DNA of 12,925 bases, from positions 1-12,925 of the forward strand of contig CAYVKB010000068.1 of assembly GCA_964451985.1 (NCBI GenBank), in the 5' to 3' direction. The notes beneath the pieces were generated by a model. The model saw nothing but the letters and a program-made list of their open reading frames with translations. It had not been told where the DNA came from and did not search any database. The DNA is from GBS-DC sp964451985 (GTDB lineage: Bacteria; Armatimonadota; Fimbriimonadia; Fimbriimonadales; GBS-DC). The position numbers and the translations under genes were made by a program. This document shows, piece after piece, positions 1 through 6,475 of the stretch. Positions within the stretch are counted from its first letter, which is position 1. Each line of letters starts with the position of its first letter.

Positions 1-15
1 GCGTAGCATTCGTAG

Positions 16-35
16 CGTCGGCGTCCCCGCCGACG
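16..35. repeat. Perfect 8-bp hairpin downstream of the MFS gene
   Basis: CGTCGGCG and CGCCGACG form a perfect 8-bp inverted repeat around the four-base loop TCCC. It lies 30 bp beyond the stop codon of the leftward MFS gene, where a transcription terminator would sit. No T-run follows it on the minus strand, so it is not a canonical intrinsic terminator. It may act as an mRNA 3'-end stabiliser or be a copy of a dispersed repeat. It has the same four-base-loop design as the other hairpin family of this window but a different stem. The rest of bases 1-64 shows no gene. Confidence 0.55.
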
Positions 36-64
36 ACATAGGATAATCGCTCCGCGTGTTGGTA

Positions 65-1357
65 TCACTCAGGTAGCGGCTTGCCCTTCGTTTCGGGAGC
101 GAACGCCAGCACGATAAAACCAAACACGAACACGCCCGACAGAATCGTCGCTGCCCACTGGATACTGTAGGCGGCGGTCAGCAAGCCAAAGGTGTAGGGT
201 CCCACAATCGCGATGTAGCGAGCCACGTTGTAGCAGAAGCCGACGCCTGTGGCACGCAGGCGCGTGGGGAACAGCTCGGGGAAATAGACCGCGTAGCCCG
301 CAAACAGCGAGGTCGTGAAAAAGCCCAGCAGGGGATACATAATCAGCGCGTGCTCGAAGGAGGTGGTTAGGAAAAAGGTCGCCGGCACGACAATCAGGCA
401 CGCGAGGAAAGTCAGCGCGAAGGTGGGTTTCCTGCCGATGCGTTGCGCCAGTATCGCCCACCCGAGCATGCCGAAAAACGCGCCCACCTGCTGCATCATC
501 ACGGCGTAGGTTTTGCGCTCTTCCACTAGCTGGTTCAGCGCGGGGTCGCCCTGTGGGTTGATGGCTTGCTTGAGCAGCTCGGGTGACCAAGTGCCGATGC
601 CCCAGAAGCCAATCACGCCCACCGCCGCCAGCCCGACGCCGACGAGGGTGTGATGTCGCCAGCGCGGGTCTTTGAACAGTTCCGCGAACGAACCGAGCTT
701 TTCGCCGATGGCACGGGCGCGATGCCAGCTTTCGGGTTCACGCACAAATAGGCGTATTACGAATACCAGCAGGGCAGGGAAGAAGCCCACCGCAAACGCC
801 CATCGCCAGCCTAAATCGGGGTTCGCGCCCACCAACAGGTAGATTACCGCCGCCAGCAGGTTGCCGATGGCGGAGCAGGCTTGCATAATGCCCAGCGCAG
901 TGGGGCGTGCGTGCGCGGGGAAGGTTTCCGCTACCAACGCCGCGCCCGCTGCGAACTCACCGCCAATCCCCAAGCCCACCAGAAAGCGCAGCAGGGCGAA
1001 CTGCTCCCACGTTTGGGCGAACGCGCTCAGCCCCGTGAAGCCGGCGTACATTAACACGGTAATCATCATCGTGCGCGTGCGCCCCAGCTTATCGCCGATG
1101 ATGCCAAACAGAAAACCGCCCGTCGCCCAGCCCGCGATAAAAATCATCTGCACGATGCCCGAGTAGTAGGCGACTTCTTCTTTCGGGGCGTTGGGACCCA
1201 ACAGCTCCATCATTGCGGGCTGACGCGCCAGCACATAAAGCCACTGATCCATCGTGTCGAACAGCCAGCCGAGCGCGGCGACGGTCAACACGAGCCAGTG
1301 GTAGCCCGTCAGCCCATGATACCACCGTTTCGGACGCGCTTCAGGAGCAACCGACAC
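65..1357 (-). CDS. MFS transporter, metabolite:H+ symporter type
   Basis: A 430-residue integral membrane protein with the length and about 12 hydrophobic segments of a Major Facilitator Superfamily secondary transporter. The family loop motif between TM2 and TM3 is seen as GDKLGRTR (88-95). LLRFLVGLGIGGE (122-134) is the typical TM4 stretch, RIGRK (306-310) is the matching motif in the second half, and PETKG (421-425) is the classic tail after TM12. Acidic residues D34 and D37 in TM1 suit proton-coupled symport, as in sialate or aromatic-acid type porters, but the substrate cannot be read from sequence. A hydrophilic stretch (about 266-284) lies between TM7 and TM8. The start is GTG directly after the TAA of the upstream gene, with GGAG 8 nt before it, so translation is probably coupled. 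It is the last gene of the probable kinase operon, and the kinase may sense the transported compound (inference). Confidence 0.9.
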   Translation of the reverse strand: MSVAPEARPKRWYHGLTGYHWLVLTVAALGWLFDTMDQWLYVLARQPAMMELLGPNAPKEEVAYYSGIVQMIFIAGWATGGFLFGIIGDKLGRTRTMMITVLMYAGFTGLSAFAQTWEQFALLRFLVGLGIGGEFAAGAALVAETFPAHARPTALGIMQACSAIGNLLAAVIYLLVGANPDLGWRWAFAVGFFPALLVFVIRLFVREPESWHRARAIGEKLGSFAELFKDPRWRHHTLVGVGLAAVGVIGFWGIGTWSPELLKQAINPQGDPALNQLVEERKTYAVMMQQVGAFFGMLGWAILAQRIGRKPTFALTFLACLIVVPATFFLTTSFEHALIMYPLLGFFTTSLFAGYAVYFPELFPTRLRATGVGFCYNVARYIAIVGPYTFGLLTAAYSIQWAATILSGVFVFGFIVLAFAPETKGKPLPE

Positions 1358-1996
1358 TTACAACGCTCCAGCGCTTTTCAGGAAGTCTCGGAACTGCGGA
1401 TACTGGTCAATCTCCCCGCGTAGGTTTTGCAGCTGCCCCAGAAACTGCGCCGCGAGAGGGTTCGAGCGGGCTTGACGCATCATCCGTGCTGTGCTTTGAC
1501 GCAGCGCGCCCGGCACAAACTGGTTGAACGAGCCAAACGCTGTATCCTGCACCGCTACTTTCCAGCCCTGCTCGGTTTTCTTCAGCACATAGATCGGCTT
1601 AATGGTCTCAGTCTTGCCGTCGCGCGCGATTTCCATCGTCACCTGCGCTTTAGCGGTGTCGCCCTCCACCGTGATGGAGTCCACTGCGACTTTCTGGGTT
1701 TGCCCCAAATCCGCGCCGCCGTAGCCAGGGTAAATCATCCGCACGGGGTCGAGCCCTGCCATGTTCGGCGCCATCATCGCAACTGTACTGAGGAACCCAA
1801 CGATGCCACCTGATTTGTCCGTAAACTGTTCTACTTTATCTTTGTTGCCTGCTTGCGCTGCTGCGAAGAACTGATTCAGTGCGTACTGAGGCGATTTCGT
1901 GTATACCAAAAAGTACCACGCGCCCACGCCCGCGCCTGCCAGCAGCAGCAGGAACACTAATACGCCCAATATCCGTCCCGACTCGCGTTTGGTCAT
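1358..1996 (-). CDS. Membrane-anchored protein of unknown function, NTF2-like or DUF4878-like outer domain
   Basis: A 212-residue protein I do not recognise at family level. Residues 1-7 are basic, 8-31 form one strong membrane segment, and the remainder looks extracytoplasmic. QYALNQFFAAAQAGNKDKVEQF (about 37-58, quoted with its key spacing only) is the helix pattern that starts NTF2-like or DUF4878-type domains. It is followed by alternating strands (VDSITVEGDTAKAQVTM, then IKPIYVLKK and WKVAVQDT), as in that fold. The C-terminal third (about 165-212) is helical and polar. The ATG at 1996 is chosen over a TTG at 2023 because GAGGTGA lies 5 nt ahead of it. The stop codon touches the GTG of the MFS gene and the kinase stop lies 48 bp upstream, so all three are probably cotranscribed. 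A role as accessory or sensing partner of the kinase or transporter is inference only. Confidence 0.75.
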   Translation of the reverse strand: MTKRESGRILGVLVFLLLLAGAGVGAWYFLVYTKSPQYALNQFFAAAQAGNKDKVEQFTDKSGGIVGFLSTVAMMAPNMAGLDPVRMIYPGYGGADLGQTQKVAVDSITVEGDTAKAQVTMEIARDGKTETIKPIYVLKKTEQGWKVAVQDTAFGSFNQFVPGALRQSTARMMRQARSNPLAAQFLGQLQNLRGEIDQYPQFRDFLKSAGAL

Positions 1997-2001
1997 AGAG
2001 T

Positions 2002-2008
2002 TCACCTC
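2002..2008 (-). promoter_or_regulatory. Strong ribosome binding site that fixes the start of the 212-residue gene
   Basis: On the minus strand this reads GAGGTGA, complementary to the usual 16S rRNA 3' end, with 5 nt (ACTCT) before the ATG at 1996. It rules out the longer TTG start at 2023. It also shows that this organism uses normal Shine-Dalgarno initiation inside operons, which matters for the leaderless pattern seen elsewhere in the window. Confidence 0.75.
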
Positions 2009-2022
2009 GCGGGGGAGATTCA

Positions 2023-2032
2023 ACTCGCGAGT
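2023..2032. repeat. Perfect 10-bp palindrome between the kinase and the small membrane protein genes
   Basis: ACTCGCGAGT is identical to its own reverse complement. It lies in the 48-bp gap between the kinase stop and the next ATG. It could be a small operator or processing site, or chance in GC-rich DNA. No function can be assigned. Confidence 0.35.
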
Positions 2033-2044
2033 CAGGAATCCTGC

Positions 2045-4342
2045 TTATGCAACACGCGCGTCGTTGGATTTGCGTGGCAACCCCCACTGCACCAACTTCT
2101 CCCACAGTGTATCGGGGTTTAGGGGCTTGCTTAGATAATCGTCCATGCCGCATTCGAGGCACTTTTCGCGGTCGCCCTCTAAGGCGTTGGCAGTGAGGGC
2201 GATGATGGGGATATGCAAACCGCGTGGCTGTTCGTAGGTGCGGATACGCCGGGTGGCTTCATAGCCATCCATTTCGGGCATTTGGCAGTCCATTAGCACC
2301 AAGTGGAACGGCTCACGGGCGAGCCACTCCAGCACCTGATGCCCATTCTCGGCGATTTGCAGCTCAACGCCCCATTTCTCTAAGGTGCGCCGTATCACTT
2401 TCTGGTTCACATAGTTGTCTTCAGCGACCAGTACGCGCAGTCCAGCAAGCTCGGTCGGGTCCCCGGTGCGCAGCTCGCGTTCCAGCTTCACATGCGCGGG
2501 TGGCTCAGAGGCGGGCAGCACCAGTTCGAACCAGAAGGTCGCGCCGTTGCCAGGTTCACTGATAACACCTATACGTCCGCCCATCAGTTCCACCAGTTTG
2601 CGCGAGATAGCTAAGCCCAGTCCGGTACCGCCGAATTTGCGTGTGGTGGAGCCGTCCGCTTGGCGGAAAGGCTCAAATATCTGTGTCTGCTTCTCAGGTG
2701 AGATGCCGATGCCTGTGTCCTGCACCTCAAAACGCAGGGCAAGTGTCTCGCCGGGCGCGTCTTGCAGCAGAATGCGGGCGACCACTTCGCCTCGTTCGGT
2801 GAATTTGACGCCGTTGCTAAGGAGATTTAGCAGAACCTGTCTCAATCGGACGGGGTCGGCAAGGGCATAGAGTTCGGCGTCTGCGGGTAGCTCCTCGCGC
2901 AGCAATATCCCCTTGAACCGCGCTTGAGGACGCACTATCTCGCAGGTTTCGCGCACCAGAGCCTTCAAGTCGGTGGGCGTACGTTCCAGCTTCATCTGCC
3001 CTGCCTCCAGCTTGGCGAGGTTCAAAATATCATTCAGTAGCTCCAGCAGGTGCTTTGCGCTGTTCTCAGCAGTGTGCAATAAGTCGCGTTGCTCATTAGT
3101 GAGGGGCGTGTCGCGCAGCAGGTTCAGCATCCCAATCACGCCGTTCATGGGCGTTCGGATTTCGTGGCTCATATTCGCGAGGAACTGCGTACGCATCTGA
3201 GCTAGTTGCTCGGCTTCCTGCTTAGCGGCAATCAGCGCGAGGCGCGATTGCTCGTTAATCAGCGTCATCGCCAGCAGCTCGCCCAACTGTGCAAAAAACG
3301 AAGCCTGCCACTGAGTGGGTTTTTCTTTGTTTGCAGGACACTCAGGGCACACCAGAATCGCCAGCCCCACATGGTGTCCCATCCACTGAACCGGTATCAG
3401 GAACGCTGCATTTGGTCGTCCTTGATGCAGCTGCATAATATTCACTTGGGATGCACTCCACTCGGTCGCGATTAGCTCGCGCCATTTGCGCTGGAAATCA
3501 TCTGCCATTGCGCCCGTTGCGTGAACCAGATGGAGCATCTCCTCGCGTCGCTCCCACACGGCGAGGGTTGACCGTTCACTCAGTCGCTCTACACCGTGTA
3601 GGGTACGCCAAACCAACTCGATACGTTGTTCCAGCGGTTGTTCATTTTGCAAAATGACGGCAATTTGTGTCAGTAGCTGTTGTTGTGCCGCCTGCTTCGC
3701 CTGCTCCTGTTCGTGAAGCACCTGCTGCGTGATATCGTACTGGATGCTACAGTAGCCCAGCGGTTCGCCCGACTCGCTCAAAATCGGTGCAATAACGCTC
3801 TCCGCCCAGTAATGGGTGTTAGGGCTGAACTCTACACCGTTTTCGGGGGTCTTCACAGCGACACCTTTTTTGCGATTTAGGAACCGCCCGCGAAACTGCT
3901 CGCCGCGACGCAGGGTTGCAAATAGCTCAGTGTAGAACGATTCGGGCATCATTCCACTTTTGATAATATTAGGGCGTTGCCCGATTGCCTCTTCGGGGGT
4001 ATAACCTGTGAGAGCAGTGAACGCGGGGTTTACATACTGAATACAAAATTCTGTATCAGTTAGCAATATGGCGGCTGGTGAGGATTCGATGGCTCGCTGG
4101 AAGCGGGTTAGCTGGTCATTTTGCAGCTTCGCGATGGTATAGGCGCGATTATTAACTTGTCGCAATATCACACCAATCAAGCCCACCACTGCGAGTGCGG
4201 TCAGTAACGCCTGTAGATAGCTTAGCGTTGTGAGCGTTTGCCCCATGCCCCAGCGTAGCGCAATCAGTTGCAGTACGAACACCGCCACGAATGGGCGCGT
4301 CAGACCGCACAGCGTCCCCAAAAACGGTTTACAGCGTAGCAT
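2045..4342 (-). CDS. Membrane-bound hybrid sensor histidine kinase/response regulator
   Basis: A 765-residue signalling kinase. Domains in order: two hydrophobic segments (about 15-32 and 40-61), PAS (about 80-205, with the typical ending YCSIQYDIT), coiled linker, GAF-like region (about 222-365), HisKA (about 385-450) with phosphoacceptor H393 in SHEIRTPMN, HATPase with N-box N510, G1 DTGIG (542-546) and G2 GGTGLGL (571-577), then a receiver (about 635-755) with D642, phospho-acceptor D685, T717 and K739. All catalytic residues are present, so it should be active. There is no HPt and no output domain, so phosphate must pass to a separate HPt or regulator not in this window. C332 and C335 (VCPECP) in the GAF-like part could bind metal or sense redox, which is speculative. 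First gene of a probable three-gene operon and divergent from the secreted protease; the 149-bp gap is shared. The ATG has only a weak AGG upstream. Confidence 0.93.
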   Translation of the reverse strand: MLRCKPFLGTLCGLTRPFVAVFVLQLIALRWGMGQTLTTLSYLQALLTALAVVGLIGVILRQVNNRAYTIAKLQNDQLTRFQRAIESSPAAILLTDTEFCIQYVNPAFTALTGYTPEEAIGQRPNIIKSGMMPESFYTELFATLRRGEQFRGRFLNRKKGVAVKTPENGVEFSPNTHYWAESVIAPILSESGEPLGYCSIQYDITQQVLHEQEQAKQAAQQQLLTQIAVILQNEQPLEQRIELVWRTLHGVERLSERSTLAVWERREEMLHLVHATGAMADDFQRKWRELIATEWSASQVNIMQLHQGRPNAAFLIPVQWMGHHVGLAILVCPECPANKEKPTQWQASFFAQLGELLAMTLINEQSRLALIAAKQEAEQLAQMRTQFLANMSHEIRTPMNGVIGMLNLLRDTPLTNEQRDLLHTAENSAKHLLELLNDILNLAKLEAGQMKLERTPTDLKALVRETCEIVRPQARFKGILLREELPADAELYALADPVRLRQVLLNLLSNGVKFTERGEVVARILLQDAPGETLALRFEVQDTGIGISPEKQTQIFEPFRQADGSTTRKFGGTGLGLAISRKLVELMGGRIGVISEPGNGATFWFELVLPASEPPAHVKLERELRTGDPTELAGLRVLVAEDNYVNQKVIRRTLEKWGVELQIAENGHQVLEWLAREPFHLVLMDCQMPEMDGYEATRRIRTYEQPRGLHIPIIALTANALEGDREKCLECGMDDYLSKPLNPDTLWEKLVQWGLPRKSNDARVA

Positions 4343-4454
4343 AGCGACCTATGGGGGTTATTCCACATCGCAGGCTTTTTCGTGAGAGTGAGGTTATGAA
4401 CCGTTTCTTGAGAATTTTCGATCGATTGAGCAGGAATCAGCGGGGTACGCGCAT

Positions 4455-4473
4455 AACTTAAGAAAACTTAAGA
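4455..4473. promoter_or_regulatory. Tandem AACTTAAGA boxes, 10 bp apart, upstream of the protease
   Basis: AACTTAAGA occurs at 4455-4463 and again, identically, at 4465-4473, one helical turn apart. Each box holds the palindrome CTTAAG (4457-4462 and 4467-4472). The pair ends 7 bp before the Shine-Dalgarno of the subtilase, in the gap shared with the divergent kinase gene. Direct repeats at 10-11 bp spacing are the usual target layout of OmpR/PhoB-type response regulators, so this is a candidate operator. Overlap with the promoter is likely, but no clear -35/-10 pair could be fixed here. Confidence 0.45.
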
Positions 4474-4480
4474 GATTTGT

Positions 4481-4486
4481 GGAGGT
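4481..4486 (+). promoter_or_regulatory. Ribosome binding site deciding the subtilase start
   Basis: GGAGGT lies here, and the GGAGG core is 6 nt from the ATG at 4492. This supports that ATG over the in-frame TTG at 4477, which lies upstream of the site. The protein so started opens directly with a signal peptide (MHIVSRLLGCLSLLLALQGG), which agrees with this choice. Confidence 0.8.
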
Positions 4487-4491
4487 CAACG

Positions 4492-6348
4492 ATGCATATC
4501 GTTTCCAGACTTTTGGGATGCTTGAGCCTACTGCTTGCACTGCAGGGAGGCGTTGCGCAGTTGTCTGCTGAGGAGACACATCTCCCCAGCCTTGACCCGA
4601 AGGAGATTGCTGTTCCGTTTGTGCCAAACGAACTGGTGGTCGGCATCGAGACCAGTGACCTTGCTCTGCCTCGTGTGGCGATGGAGATGGTGGGCTTTAT
4701 TGCTTCACACAACGCACCCATCAACGCCTATGTGGTGCGTCTTGCGAGCGGGCTGGATATGCAAAGCGCCGGCGAGTTTCTGCGGGCGATTCCGGGCGTG
4801 CGCTATGTAGAGCCGAACTACCTCGCGTTTGCCTTCGCCACGCCGAACGACCCGCGCTTCAGCCAGCAATACGGTCCGCAGCGCATTCAGGCGCACCTTG
4901 CGTGGGACATCTGGCAGCCCCAGCGTACGGTCTACATCGCGATTATCGATACAGGAATAGATTCCAACCATCCCGACCTGACCAACAAGATGCGTCGCCA
5001 CAGCAATGGTGCGGTGTATGGCTACAACACGCTGAACAACACCACCAACGCGATGGACGACAACGGGCACGGTACGCACTGCGCGGGAATTGCGGCGGCG
5101 GAGATTAATAACGGGGTTGGAATCGCGGGCGTGGCGGCGTGGAACCCCAGCGTCGCGAATTCGAACAGCTTCGTGCAACTGATGCCTGTGAAGGTTCTCA
5201 GCTCCAGCGGGTCGGGGAGTTTGGATGGAGTGGCGCGTGGCATCACTTGGGCGGCGGACAACGGCGCGCATATTCTGAGCCTGAGTCTGGGCGCAGGGTC
5301 GGGTGCGCAGCAGTTGCAAGACGCGGTGAACTATGCATGGAATCGTGGTTGCTTAGTAGTGGCTGCGGCGGGCAACGGGGGCAGCTCTTCACCGCAATAT
5401 CCTGCCTACTACACCAATAGCATTGCCGTCGCTGCGACCGACTCCAGCGATCGGCTCGCCAGTTTCTCGCAGTACGGCTCGTGGGTGGACATCGCCGCGC
5501 CAGGTGTGGGGATTCTTTCCACAATTCCGAATAACAGTTACGCTTCCTACGATGGCACTTCGATGGCGTGTCCGCATGTGGCAGGCGCAGCGGCTGTGTT
5601 GTGGTCGCACAACGGAAGCCTGACCAACGCACAACTGCGCAGCGCGCTGGAGACGAACGTAGACCCCTACCAATCTCAGAGCGGGCGCACAATTGCGCCG
5701 AACGCAGGGCGGGTAAATGTGTATCGCGCGTTGCAGGCAGTAGGCGGTGGCAACCCCACACAACCCAGCCTGAGCAGTGTGAGCCTGAACCCTTCCACGG
5801 TTGTGGGCGGGAATAGCGTCACAGGCACTGTAACGCTCACCGCAGCAGCCCCAGCGGGCGGGTTTGTGGTGAACCTCAGCAGCAGCAACTCCAGCGTGGC
5901 GAGCGTGCCTAGCTCAGTCACTGTGCCTGCGGGGGCGACCAGCGCGAACTTCACCGTGTCCACCAGCGCGGTCTCCAGCAGCACGAATGTGACCATCACG
6001 GCGTCTGCTAATGGGGTTTCACGTACGGCGACGCTCACAGTCAATCCTGCGTCGACGAGCGTCACGTTGCAATCGCTCACCATTAGCCCCACTTCGGTAT
6101 GGGGCGGTAGTAGCGCGACGGGTACGGTGACGCTCAGCGCACCCGCGCCTGCAGGCGGCGTGACCGTGCAGCTACGCAGCAGCCACCCCACACGCGCGAG
6201 CGTACCCAGTAGTGTTACTATTCCTGCAGGTGCACGCAGCGCGAACTTCACCATACGCACTATCCCTGCGTTCGCGATTACGACCGTCACCATCACGGCG
6301 ACCTACAACGGCGTCTCGCGCTCTGCACAGTTGACTGTCATATTCTGA
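4492..6348 (+). CDS. Secreted thermitase-like subtilisin (S8) with two Ig-like C-terminal repeats
   Basis: A 618-residue exported serine protease. A signal peptide (about 1-27) is followed by an I9-type inhibitory propeptide (about 45-115, ending GVRYVEPNY). The mature part begins near 117 with NDPRFSQQYGPQRIQA, very close to the start of thermitase. The catalytic triad is complete: D153 in IIDTGID, H193 in NGHGTHCAG, S357 in GTSMACPH, plus oxyanion N295 in AAAGNGG. Relative to thermitase there is a short insertion (about 218-227, NPSVANSNSF). After the catalytic domain a short linker leads to two Ig-like repeats (427-517 and 526-616) that probably help cell-surface or substrate binding. C10 lies too close to the N-terminus to be a lipobox cysteine. 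The expected role is extracellular protein degradation at high temperature. It is a single-gene transcript, divergent from the sensor kinase and possibly controlled through the CTTAAG boxes (inference). Confidence 0.93.
   Translation: MHIVSRLLGCLSLLLALQGGVAQLSAEETHLPSLDPKEIAVPFVPNELVVGIETSDLALPRVAMEMVGFIASHNAPINAYVVRLASGLDMQSAGEFLRAIPGVRYVEPNYLAFAFATPNDPRFSQQYGPQRIQAHLAWDIWQPQRTVYIAIIDTGIDSNHPDLTNKMRRHSNGAVYGYNTLNNTTNAMDDNGHGTHCAGIAAAEINNGVGIAGVAAWNPSVANSNSFVQLMPVKVLSSSGSGSLDGVARGITWAADNGAHILSLSLGAGSGAQQLQDAVNYAWNRGCLVVAAAGNGGSSSPQYPAYYTNSIAVAATDSSDRLASFSQYGSWVDIAAPGVGILSTIPNNSYASYDGTSMACPHVAGAAAVLWSHNGSLTNAQLRSALETNVDPYQSQSGRTIAPNAGRVNVYRALQAVGGGNPTQPSLSSVSLNPSTVVGGNSVTGTVTLTAAAPAGGFVVNLSSSNSSVASVPSSVTVPAGATSANFTVSTSAVSSSTNVTITASANGVSRTATLTVNPASTSVTLQSLTISPTSVWGGSSATGTVTLSAPAPAGGVTVQLRSSHPTRASVPSSVTIPAGARSANFTIRTIPAFAITTVTITATYNGVSRSAQLTVIF
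5770..6339 (+). repeat. Two 91-residue Ig-like repeats in the subtilase C-terminus
   Basis: The copies are encoded at 5770-6042 and 6067-6339. They align over 91 residues with no gap. By hand count, 56 positions are identical (about 62 %). Shared blocks include TGTVTL, APAGG, ASVPSSVT and NGVSR. This is the pattern of beta-sandwich adhesion or stalk modules found at the C-termini of secreted bacterial proteins. The linker between them is short (NPASTSVT, 518-525). The similarity suggests an internal duplication. Confidence 0.85.
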
Positions 6349-6358
6349 AATTGTTCAA

Positions 6359-6387
6359 GGCAGGCGCAGGAGTACTACGCGCCTGCC
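6359..6387. terminator. Candidate terminator hairpin after the subtilase gene
   Basis: GGCAGGCGC (6359-6367) and GCGCCTGCC (6379-6387) form a perfect 9-bp GC-rich stem with an 11-nt loop, starting 10 bp after the stop codon. No clean T-run follows; the next bases are AAGCCCCTTGCTTCGC. A weaker nested set of inverted repeats (for example CCCTT and AAGGG, about 6391-6412) continues downstream. Position favours a terminator or mRNA 3'-end stabiliser for the protease transcript. Confidence 0.55.
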
Positions 6388-6458
6388 AAGCCCCTTGCTT
6401 CGCTTGGAAGGGCAAGACGCCCTCGATTGCTTACAGACCCAGCTAGTATCCCTGCAGG

Positions 6459-6464
6459 TATAAT
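6459..6464 (+). promoter_or_regulatory. Consensus -10 box of ileS, 11 nt before the ATG
   Basis: A perfect TATAAT ends 11 nt upstream of the ileS start codon. With the usual 6-8 nt from -10 box to transcription start, the mRNA would carry only about 3-5 nt before the ATG. The bases between (CTTCCCCGCCT) contain no Shine-Dalgarno. No convincing -35 is seen 16-18 bp upstream. Together this suggests a leaderless or nearly leaderless ileS transcript. Confidence 0.6.
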
Positions 6465-6475
6465 CTTCCCCGCCT

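Noticed and set aside
4492..4521. Lipoprotein signal with C10 as lipobox cysteine in the subtilase
   Set aside because: Only nine residues precede the cysteine, too few for a signal h-region. A normal signal peptide with a cleavage site near residue 27 fits better.
5676..6296. 206-codon minus-strand ORF antisense to the subtilase repeats
   Set aside because: Its Val/Thr/Leu-rich repetitive sequence mirrors the Ig-like repeats on the other strand. It is a shadow frame.
6349..6475. T-box or other tRNA-sensing leader for ileS
   Set aside because: No T-box sequence (AGGGTGG-ACCGCG type) or specifier-loop arrangement is visible. The -10 box lies 11 nt before the ATG, leaving no room for a leader RNA from that promoter.
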